NCBI RefSeq assembly: GCF_013410875.1
Contig: NZ_JACCCU010000001.1
Span: 1,922,001-1,986,000, forward strand
Length of the DNA: 64,000 nt
Direction of reading: 5' to 3'
DNA from: Tunturiibacter empetritectus
GTDB lineage: Bacteria; Acidobacteriota; Terriglobia; Terriglobales; Acidobacteriaceae
This document shows, piece by piece, positions 51,105-58,838 of this stretch. How positions within the stretch are numbered: position 1 is the first letter of the stretch; each line of letters opens with the position of its first letter. The position numbers and the translations under genes are program-made. The notes below the pieces were generated by a model that saw nothing but the letters and a program-made list of their open reading frames with translations, was not told where the DNA came from and ran no database searches.

Positions 51105-52184
51105 CTAAGTAAGGAAGGTAGCGGCCAGGAGCAAAATTACGCCGAGGTACGTCACCGGGTAGATCCATTTCCCGTTGGAATGTACCTTCTCTGCCGTAGA
51201 CCTCATTCCACGTTTTTGCATGAGATAGACCGCAGTAATTTCAAAGATACAAAGAAAGCAGAGGGCGAAGCTGGCGAGGAAGACAGCGTCCAGAAACGTC
51301 ACGTAGCCCACTCGCGGAAGGTCGCGCGTAATCGTGAACTCGAAGGCCACCATGGAGAGCAGCATGGTCATTGGAACTTTCAGGAGCCAATCGAACTGCT
51401 CAACGTCGATCCAAAAGACGACCACTGGAACCAGAGTCATCATCGCCAGCGGAACAAAGATCTTCCAGAGATAAAAACCCGATCGCCGTTTGACAGCAAG
51501 TTGGAAGACCGCTTCCTGGGTAGGAGGAAGGAAGCGATCGCGGGCCACCTTCTCCGCAGTGTAGCGAAGATCGTTTATCTCCCAGGCAGCAAGCTGAGTG
51601 TGTTGCTCAGGACTGACGCCGGTGGATTGCAGAGGCTGAGGGGCGAATCGAATCTCGGAGGCGGTTGAGAGAAACGGTTGAACTTCAAACTGAAGGACCT
51701 GAGTATCGAAGGGGAATCTCTTCAAGTCATAGTCGTTGGAAAGAACGGTGTCGAAGCGCTCGATGTACGTGACAAAGCCGTCTCTATCGGCAATTAAAGA
51801 ATACTGGGTCGTCTTATGGGAGATGGAGTTTGCCGCCTCAATCGCGGGAGTCCAAAGGTCTTCCAGACGAAAGGTACGAGTCAGAGTTTGCGCTGTTGCC
51901 TTGTCTGCGATCTGGCCCGGGGGCAAGACAAGACGCGGATCCTGCCATCTGCCAGTAAGGTAGCCACCGACCTCAAAACTTTCACGAGATTCGTCTATCG
52001 CTACAAAGTTTGTGATGTAAAGCCCCAGCGAAACTTCAATTGGCGTCTTGCCGCCGGTGGGATGTTTGCGAAGATCCACACTGGGCTTTGGCGCCGTTTT
52101 CACTGCAGAAGATGCGGGAATAGAGATGGGGGCCATTATCAAAAACATGGCTAGCTTTGCACGGAAGAGGCCGCATTGCTTCAT
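51105..52184 (-). CDS. Pentameric ligand-gated ion channel (Cys-loop superfamily)
   Basis: The product is 359 aa. A signal peptide is followed by an extracellular beta-sandwich (about 40-235) with VSLGLYITNFVAIDESRESF, the conserved WxP (LEDLWTPAIEAANS) and the loop DLKRFPFDTQVLQFEVQPF. The bounding Cys residues of animal channels are absent, as in GLIC/ELIC. Four helices follow: YLWKIFVPLAMMTLVPVV, the pore-lining WLLKVPMTMLLSMVAFEFTI, VFLASFALCFLCIFEITAVY and IYPVTYLGVILLLAATFL. The ligand and ion selectivity are unknown. It stands alone between tRNA-Ser and the Ser/Thr kinase. Confidence 0.88.
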   Translation of the reverse strand: MKQCGLFRAKLAMFLIMAPISIPASSAVKTAPKPSVDLRKHPTGGKTPIEVSLGLYITNFVAIDESRESFEVGGYLTGRWQDPRLVLPPGQIADKATAQTLTRTFRLEDLWTPAIEAANSISHKTTQYSLIADRDGFVTYIERFDTVLSNDYDLKRFPFDTQVLQFEVQPFLSTASEIRFAPQPLQSTGVSPEQHTQLAAWEINDLRYTAEKVARDRFLPPTQEAVFQLAVKRRSGFYLWKIFVPLAMMTLVPVVVFWIDVEQFDWLLKVPMTMLLSMVAFEFTITRDLPRVGYVTFLDAVFLASFALCFLCIFEITAVYLMQKRGMRSTAEKVHSNGKWIYPVTYLGVILLLAATFLT

Positions 52185-52284
52185 AGGAGTTGTCCAGGGT
52201 GTGCGCCCTAATGTATCAGAAATCTTATTCGCGAGGGCGACTCCTATCTCCTTGGGTCACAAGTCTCAGCCAAATGCCACTATA

Positions 52285-55200
52285 TTAGAGGCCACCCCTA
52301 GCCTCCTTCTTTCCATACTTCAATGGTCGATACGTCTCGACTTTTTCCGGTGGAGTGCGACTAGCCTTGTAGTTCCGCGCTACGCTTATCCCTGCCATCG
52401 GATAGAGGTCTCCATCCTGCATCGACGCTTCGCCACGCCGAGCCAACACTTCCTGAAAATCGATGTTTGCCTGAGGCGTCTGTCCCAATGCGGTATGTGC
52501 CATGCCGCGCAGATAGGCCGCGAACAACGTCTGGTTCTCGTTTCCAGAAGCACCCAGATTCGGAATAGCCTTTCCGGGTTCATTGATTCCAATTGACGCT
52601 GCAGCCTTCAACTCCGGCGCGTAATCCTGAACCACTGCTGTATTTCGCGGAAAGTCCTGTTGCAGAATGAGAGCGGTCTTTATCGCGTACGGTTGATCTC
52701 CACAAAGAGCCGCTGCCATTCCCGCGTTGAAGCTTGCAACTGGCCCCTTCGGCAAGCCCTTCCCTTCCTCAACCATCTCAAGCGCGACAGGGCAACTCTC
52801 CGCAAGAGCGTGATCAAGCGCACCTTGTGCCAACAAAGACGCCTGAGTGCCAGAAAGCTTAGCCTCGTCGCCGGCTTTCGCAGCCGCACTCCGCCACAGG
52901 TCGAGAGCCGCGCTCTTCTTCCCCGTGTTATCCAGATAAAGACCGTAGTTATTCAAATCCGCGTAAGTCACCTGCGCGCGATTGCCCATCGTTGGTCCGG
53001 TGAGCGCAGCCTGCAGTTCTTTGTTCTGCTCGGCCACAAGATCTTCTCTTCCGTCCAGGTATGCCGCGGTCAGAACGTTCGTGCCACTCGCAACGCCAAC
53101 ATGACCAGCCTGTGATTCCAATTCAAGAACGCTCCCGTACCGATCCATCCCGATCAAGTCACGTTCTGCCTCGATATAAGCCTCTGCATCGAACGGATTC
53201 GTCTCATACCCCTGCTGCGCAGCCTGCAAAGCCTCCGGGAACAGCCGTTGCACTCGCAGTGCCAGCGCCAGATCCTTTCGCCCGTCGACGCTGAGCGGAT
53301 ACCGCAGCACATACTCACGGATCGTCCTGGTAGCCTGAACCAGATTCCCGCTCCCATTCACCTCGAAGCAAAACTTCGCCAGCAACTTCACCGCTTCGCT
53401 CGAGTGAACGGCAGCATCGCGTGCGAAACCGGCAGCGTTGGCCGATGCCACTTCAGCTCTCTCTTCGCGATAAAGCCACGCAAGACGCATCTGCGCCTGA
53501 ACAAACTTCGGGTCGAAACGAACAGCCTCCTGGTATGCCTTCAACGCATCGGTGACTCGGCCACTCTGCTCCGCCGTCGCGCCCGCGAAGTAAGCGTGCA
53601 GCGCGTCCAGGCTTGCCGATGCCTCATCGGCAAATGGAATATTTCTTCGCAGGTCGGATTTACTGTCTGCGCTGATCTCTCTCCGCACAGCCAGCGCCAG
53701 GCGTCCGATCGCCGCCGGAATTTCTTCCCTGCTTGCGGCAGTCTCATCGAGGCTTGCCACCTTGTCATTCGAGTCTGTCCGCAACACGTCGACACTAATC
53801 GTGTAGGGCGCCTCCGCTCCATTGATCTCGCCATACAAATAGGCTCGCGTGCCAATCTTCTGCGCGACGCTCCACACCGGCACTGCTATAGTCGCGCCTG
53901 TGTTTCCGGGCTCTATCTGGACCAGGCCCGCGTGATACGCCTCACTACCCAGGACATTCAAAGTCCTCGACTGATGAAGCGCAATCTCAAGCCCCTGCAT
54001 CACCGTGCCATCCAGCGTCTTGTCCCCGGTCTTATTTTGGATAAGAGTCAGTAACAAACGATCATTTGGCTTTAGCACCATCGGTCGAAAGAGGCTCATC
54101 CCCATCGTGAGAGAGGCTGCCGCCGCGACGCCGAGAATCATCGTCACCGCGACTACCATCCGCACCCGGGCCTTCTTCCCCTGCTCGGCCACCAACTCCG
54201 ACAGTAAGTCCTCTTCAGAGGCGACCCACTCCCCTGCTTCGTGCTTGGCATCGTCGTCGCGGTCCTCGTCAACAGCAGCCAATCCACTTCGGAATCTTAT
54301 CGAACCCGGTTCGTAAGATCGCGTCTTCGCTGCCGCCGGCGCGCCATAACCAACATGTGGTAGGACAGAGTCTTGAGACGAATCGCCTTGCTCGGCCACG
54401 CCGTATTCGGAGAGCGGTTGCCACTGCGTATCTGTACTCTCAAAGGCGATTGCGCTCGCCTGCGCGGATCGCGAGCCCTCCACATCGCTGCCACGATCCT
54501 GCCTCGGTCTGAGCGCGGGGCGTATCCGTTTATTGCCATGACTCACCCCTTTCGTCTCCGCTACCGAGAGCCGCCGTCCCGCCGTATCGCCCTTGTCTGG
54601 CTCAGACCTGCGCTTCGGCCCCTTATGCAAAGCCACCGGATCATAAGCGCGAACGAGCGGAACCGCTGCCAAAGATCCCTTATGGAGCCATCCGCCTCGA
54701 CCCAGTTTCCCACCAACCCTGACCAGCGCCTCCTGCAACTCCTGCGTCGTCTGGAATCGCTCACCTCGGCTCTTCGCCATCAGCTTCAAAATAATTCGCT
54801 CCAGGTCACGTGGAATCGATTCATTCCAGTTACGCACCGAGTCAGGCGTATGACTAAGAAGCTGTACAAACATTAGCGCGCTCGTCGTTCCTTCAAACGG
54901 CACCCGTCGCGTCGCCATCTCATACATCACGACACCCAGCGAGAACATGTCCGACCGCGTATCCAGCGACTCGCCCCGTGCCTGCTCCGGCGACATATAC
55001 GCCACCGTTCCGACCGTCGCTCCCGACAGTGACATATCCAGCGTCCGCGACTCCCACCCGCCGCGTACTTCGATCCCAATCTTCGCCAGGCCAAAGTCCA
55101 GCACCTTCGCCTGGCTCTTTCCATTTGGCAACTTCACCAGAAAGATATTTGCCGGCTTGATATCGCGATGCACAATCCCTTTGGTGTGTGCTGCCGCCAG

Positions 55201-55560
55201 CGCGTCCGATATCTCCAGTGCATAGCGAACAATCTCCTCTGGCGAAAGCGCACCGTGTTCGATTCGAGACTTTACCGTCTCGCCCTCCAGCAACTCCATC
55301 ACTAGATATGGAGTACCGTTCTGTTCGCCGATGTCGAACACCGTACAGATATTTTGGTGATTCAATGCAGACGCCGCCCGAGCCTCTTGCAGAAAGCGCT
55401 CCCGCATACCGGGCATCTTGTAGCTCTCGTGCAGAAGCTTTACCGCAACCTCGCGATGCAGCCTTTCATCCCAGGCGCGAAAGACCAGGCCCATGCCTCC
55501 GCCGCCCAGTGTGCCCAGGATCTCGTACGGGCCGAATCTCTGGCCAGCCTCTGGAATCAT
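52285..55560 (-). CDS. Membrane Ser/Thr protein kinase with C-terminal TPR-like domain
   Basis: The product is 1091 aa from ATG 55560 (AAGGAA 7 bases upstream; an in-frame start at 55602 would add 14 residues). The Hanks-type kinase domain covers about 12-275: LGGGGMGLVFRA, VAVKLL, catalytic loop IVHRDIKPANIFL, DFGLAKIG and AYMSPEQARGES. A long, charged linker leads to one membrane helix (MVVAVTMILGVAAAASLTMG, about 472-492). The extracytoplasmic half has a TolB-like part and helical TPR-type repeats (ALKAYQEAVRFDPKFVQAQM). This layout is common in Acidobacteria; the substrate is unknown. Confidence 0.92.
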   Translation of the reverse strand: MIPEAGQRFGPYEILGTLGGGGMGLVFRAWDERLHREVAVKLLHESYKMPGMRERFLQEARAASALNHQNICTVFDIGEQNGTPYLVMELLEGETVKSRIEHGALSPEEIVRYALEISDALAAAHTKGIVHRDIKPANIFLVKLPNGKSQAKVLDFGLAKIGIEVRGGWESRTLDMSLSGATVGTVAYMSPEQARGESLDTRSDMFSLGVVMYEMATRRVPFEGTTSALMFVQLLSHTPDSVRNWNESIPRDLERIILKLMAKSRGERFQTTQELQEALVRVGGKLGRGGWLHKGSLAAVPLVRAYDPVALHKGPKRRSEPDKGDTAGRRLSVAETKGVSHGNKRIRPALRPRQDRGSDVEGSRSAQASAIAFESTDTQWQPLSEYGVAEQGDSSQDSVLPHVGYGAPAAAKTRSYEPGSIRFRSGLAAVDEDRDDDAKHEAGEWVASEEDLLSELVAEQGKKARVRMVVAVTMILGVAAAASLTMGMSLFRPMVLKPNDRLLLTLIQNKTGDKTLDGTVMQGLEIALHQSRTLNVLGSEAYHAGLVQIEPGNTGATIAVPVWSVAQKIGTRAYLYGEINGAEAPYTISVDVLRTDSNDKVASLDETAASREEIPAAIGRLALAVRREISADSKSDLRRNIPFADEASASLDALHAYFAGATAEQSGRVTDALKAYQEAVRFDPKFVQAQMRLAWLYREERAEVASANAAGFARDAAVHSSEAVKLLAKFCFEVNGSGNLVQATRTIREYVLRYPLSVDGRKDLALALRVQRLFPEALQAAQQGYETNPFDAEAYIEAERDLIGMDRYGSVLELESQAGHVGVASGTNVLTAAYLDGREDLVAEQNKELQAALTGPTMGNRAQVTYADLNNYGLYLDNTGKKSAALDLWRSAAAKAGDEAKLSGTQASLLAQGALDHALAESCPVALEMVEEGKGLPKGPVASFNAGMAAALCGDQPYAIKTALILQQDFPRNTAVVQDYAPELKAAASIGINEPGKAIPNLGASGNENQTLFAAYLRGMAHTALGQTPQANIDFQEVLARRGEASMQDGDLYPMAGISVARNYKASRTPPEKVETYRPLKYGKKEARGGL

Positions 55561-55731
55561 GCCTCGGTTCCTTCTATTCTCCCCAGCCCCGGTCAGAACC
55601 AATATCTTCGCTTGGTGATCGCTTCCAACTCTCGCATAACCAGTTCAGGGAATATATCCCCCAAGCGTGGCATGTCGTTCAGTCTCCATCCTCTCCATCA
55701 AGCGCCGCCTCCTCGACCTTATAATCAGTCT

Positions 55732-56454
55732 GTGAACTCTCCCACCCAAATCGACCGTCGCCCACTCCACCAGACCCTCCTGATCGACGCCGACGACACG
55801 CTCTGGGAGAACAATATCTACTTCGAGCGTGCCATCACCAGCTTCATCTCCTACCTCGATCACCGGGTTCACACCGCCGAAGAGGTTCGCAGCCACCTCA
55901 ACCAGGTCGAGCACGATACCATCCGCGCCCACGGTTACGGACTCCACAGCTTCCGCCGATCGCTGGTCACCTGCTTCGAGCAGCTTAGCGACGCCCCCAT
56001 GACCGACGAAAAGCATCACCGCATTGAAAGCTTCGCCCAGTCCATAGCGAATCAGGAGATCGAACTTCTCCCCAACGTCGCCCCCACGCTCAGCGAACTC
56101 GCCACGCGTCACCGCCTCATTCTGGTTACCAAGGGAGACCATGACGAGCAAACCGGCAAGCTGCATCGCTCCGGCCTGGCTCCTCACTTCACTGCCGTCG
56201 AGGTGCTGTCTGAAAAACATCCTCAGGCCTACGAGTCTCTCGTCTCCCACCACGCCTGCGACTCTTGTAACACCTGGATGATCGGCAACAGCCCACGCTC
56301 CGACGTCAACCCTGCGCTCTCCGCTGGACTGAACGCCATCTTCATCCCTCACGACTTCACATGGGTGCTGGAGCACGAGGCCGTCAATCAGCCCCCTGCT
56401 GGCCAGCAGTTACTCGAGCTAGCCAGCTTTGCCGAACTTACCCAGCACTTCTAA
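55732..56454 (+). CDS. HAD-family hydrolase (YjjG-like)
   Basis: The product is 240 aa from GTG 55732. Motif I is LLIDADDTLWENN, motif II Thr is in LILVTKGD, motif III Lys is in VLSEKHP and motif IV is GNSPRSDVNPALSAGL. It is probably a phosphatase for nucleotides or small phosphate esters. No Shine-Dalgarno is seen; TATAAT (55720-55725) ends 6 bases before the GTG, suggesting a leaderless mRNA. It is divergent from the kinase and convergent (4-bp overlap) with the oxidase-like gene. Confidence 0.88.
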   Translation: MNSPTQIDRRPLHQTLLIDADDTLWENNIYFERAITSFISYLDHRVHTAEEVRSHLNQVEHDTIRAHGYGLHSFRRSLVTCFEQLSDAPMTDEKHHRIESFAQSIANQEIELLPNVAPTLSELATRHRLILVTKGDHDEQTGKLHRSGLAPHFTAVEVLSEKHPQAYESLVSHHACDSCNTWMIGNSPRSDVNPALSAGLNAIFIPHDFTWVLEHEAVNQPPAGQQLLELASFAELTQHF

Positions 56455-57623
56455 GCAAGCGCCGGGCTCTTGCAATCCCGCATCCCGTTAAATAACTTCG
56501 CCTGCTTCGCCAGAATCGCAGCCTTTGTCGCCAGGTCAGGCTGCAGGTTCCAATCGCCCATCTCATGGGTTCCACCCAGCACCACTCCATCTCGCCGCGA
56601 GAACATGTAGGTGTCCTCATAGACCGTGGCATAAGTCACCTCGGGCTGAGGCAGCAGGATCGTCAGTTGTCCCCGAACCGGCGTCATCTCTTCATCGCCG
56701 AACAGTGCCTTTGCCCCGAGGCCCGTGCAATTGAAGACGAGTTTCTCCGGCAACGCGCGCACCTCGTCGAGACTCTTCATCTCGCGAACGACCACTCTGC
56801 CACCTGCGATGCGAACCTCAGTCAGCATCGCAGGCAGATAGATCGGAGGCTCAACAATCATCCCGTCAAACTGTCGTGCGTACTTGCCTGTAAACGGATG
56901 CGCTCCCGCCGGCAGGGTCTTGATCTCCGGCCTTAGTCCCTTAAGCATCCCCTCATCTGTTTGCGACGGCCACGGCTCATCCGACAAAACATAGTTACGC
57001 ATCCACCGAATCCCATACTTCGGGTCCATCATAATCTGGTAACGCCGGTACGCATACTGTGCCGCTGCCACGAACTGCGCCGTAAACTCCGGGGTCAAAG
57101 TCCTGTCCGAGTCATATACGGTGGCCGGTAGCCACTGCCCACCCGCAATATTCGAGGTAGTCTCCGGCGGGAGAGCCTTTGCGTAGATCGTCACATCGAA
57201 TCCTACCTCCTGCACCAGCCGGGCCGTAGCCAATCCCACTGCACCACACCCCAACACTGCAACTGGCCCGACATGCCCCGGCAAACCAAGGTCAGTCGCC
57301 AACTTTGAAGTTCCCCAACTCAACGTAATCCCGCCGCCACCGTGACCATAGTTATGGACAACGATCGTCTCGCCCACCATCTCTCTGGCAACGCGAAATC
57401 CAGAGTGCCGAAACGGCCGCAACCCCACAACCGTCCGTATCTCACGTTCCGCAGACACCCTCACCCTAGGCAGCGAACAAGCCGTCTCCGGCAGATTCAC
57501 CGGCAAAGCCCCCGCTGCGATTGCCGCGCCAATCGGCCTCCTGACGCACCCAAACAATCCACCACCAGCGGCCAGCGACACCGCAGTCATATTCGCATGC
57601 TGCAAAAACGTCCGTCGATTCAT
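56451..57623 (-). CDS. Tat-exported D-amino-acid-oxidase-like FAD protein with permuted motif order
   Basis: The product is 390 aa from ATG 57623, chosen because it gives MNRRTFLQHANMTAVSLAAG, a twin-arginine signal, followed by a lipobox-like LFGC. Residues about 64-105 (VVGLRPFRHSGFRVAR, HNYGHGGGGITLSWG) match the segment that is C-terminal in D-amino-acid oxidases. The FAD-binding VAVLGCGAVGLATARLV and NIAGGQWLP, normally N-terminal, come after it (about 121-166). VFNCTGLGAKALFGD and VVLGGTHEMGDW end the protein. FAD-linked oxidation is likely; the substrate is unknown. Confidence 0.85.
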   Translation of the reverse strand: MNRRTFLQHANMTAVSLAAGGGLFGCVRRPIGAAIAAGALPVNLPETACSLPRVRVSAEREIRTVVGLRPFRHSGFRVAREMVGETIVVHNYGHGGGGITLSWGTSKLATDLGLPGHVGPVAVLGCGAVGLATARLVQEVGFDVTIYAKALPPETTSNIAGGQWLPATVYDSDRTLTPEFTAQFVAAAQYAYRRYQIMMDPKYGIRWMRNYVLSDEPWPSQTDEGMLKGLRPEIKTLPAGAHPFTGKYARQFDGMIVEPPIYLPAMLTEVRIAGGRVVVREMKSLDEVRALPEKLVFNCTGLGAKALFGDEEMTPVRGQLTILLPQPEVTYATVYEDTYMFSRRDGVVLGGTHEMGDWNLQPDLATKAAILAKQAKLFNGMRDCKSPALA

Positions 57624-57853
57624 CAGCTCTCTACCAATCAAATATCGTTAGTTTCTCTGCTCAGAATAAGCTCGCATCTTCACTTCAAACCGAATTCTCG
57701 CACTCAAATCAGGCCCCGACACCGTTTGAATACCTTACCGTTCGTCATTCTTGTTGGTCTGAGACCGCACATAGAGTGAGAGCGGGCATCCGGCTCCACC
57801 TTCTTTAGCGTCTATGGTCGGTGAAGAGTAGAAAAACACTATGGGAGAGATCG

Positions 57854-58714
57854 ATGAAGGTTTTGATGGTAGGCGCAACAGGAACATATGCCAGCCTGGT
57901 CGTACCAGAGCTGACGAGGCGTGGTGTCACGGTACGTGCGCTGGTGCAAGACGAGAGCAAGATAGCGGATGCCCTGCAGCGGGGAGCTCGGGAGACTGCG
58001 ATAGGCGACCTGCAAAAACCGGAGACTCTCCTGACGGCAGCGAATGGAGTCGATGGTGTCTTCCACATCAATCCTGCTTTTGCACCCCACGAAGCCGATA
58101 TGGGCGTGGCCATGGTCGAAGCGGCAAAGTCTGCCGGCGTTCGAAAGTTTGTCTTTTCGAGCGCCATACACCCATCCATATCAAAGATGTCAAACCATGC
58201 ATCGAAGCGCCCAGTTGAAGAGGCTATGTACGAGTCGGGAATGGATTTCACTGTGCTTCAACCCACTATGTTTATGCAGACGCTCGACGGTGGATGGAGT
58301 CAGATCGTGAAATCAGGTCGACTTTCGCTTCCCTACTCGACTAAGGCGATGGTCTGCTACGTCGACTATCGCGATGTTGCCGAAGCTGCAGCCTTGGCTC
58401 TGACGACTGACAGGTTAGCGTACGGAACCTTCGAGCTGTGTGCTTCAGGAATGGTCAACCGGGTCGAGGTCGCGGCCATGATGAGTAAAGCGCTCGGACG
58501 GACAATCGTAGCGGCAGAGACGCCCTTCGAGGAGTGGGCTCAACAATCCAAAGTACCGGAAGGCCCAGTCTACGAAGGTCTGAAGCGAATGTATGAAGAC
58601 TACGATCATTACGGATTTCCCGGAGGAAACGCTCTGGTCCTGCGAGCCATTCTCGAAAGGGAGCCGCGCGCTCTCCCCGATTACCTGCAGGAACGCGCCA
58701 GCGGTGAAAGCTAG
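57854..58714 (+). CDS. NmrA-like NAD(P)-binding protein (atypical SDR)
   Basis: The product is 286 aa from ATG 57854 (GGGAGAG upstream; ORF open earlier to 57821). The cofactor loop is MKVLMVGATGTYASLVVPEL, an NmrA-type GxxGxxx. RALVQDESKIADAL, DGVFHINPAF, KFVFSSAIHPS and FTVLQPTMFMQTL follow the family. It lacks a clear YxxxK, as many NmrA proteins do. It may be a quinone or redox-sensing reductase. It is followed by the amino-acid decarboxylase on the same strand, 124 bp on. Confidence 0.85.
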   Translation: MKVLMVGATGTYASLVVPELTRRGVTVRALVQDESKIADALQRGARETAIGDLQKPETLLTAANGVDGVFHINPAFAPHEADMGVAMVEAAKSAGVRKFVFSSAIHPSISKMSNHASKRPVEEAMYESGMDFTVLQPTMFMQTLDGGWSQIVKSGRLSLPYSTKAMVCYVDYRDVAEAAALALTTDRLAYGTFELCASGMVNRVEVAAMMSKALGRTIVAAETPFEEWAQQSKVPEGPVYEGLKRMYEDYDHYGFPGGNALVLRAILEREPRALPDYLQERASGES

Positions 58715-58838
58715 CGCTCACTTCGCTCGTTGAACTGTGCCATCCGTTCAACAATTTGCCTAACATTCACCTGCGAGAAACACCTCACAAAACTTCCCTG
58801 TAACATCTAAGAGGATAAGAACAAGAAGTGAGAGGTGT

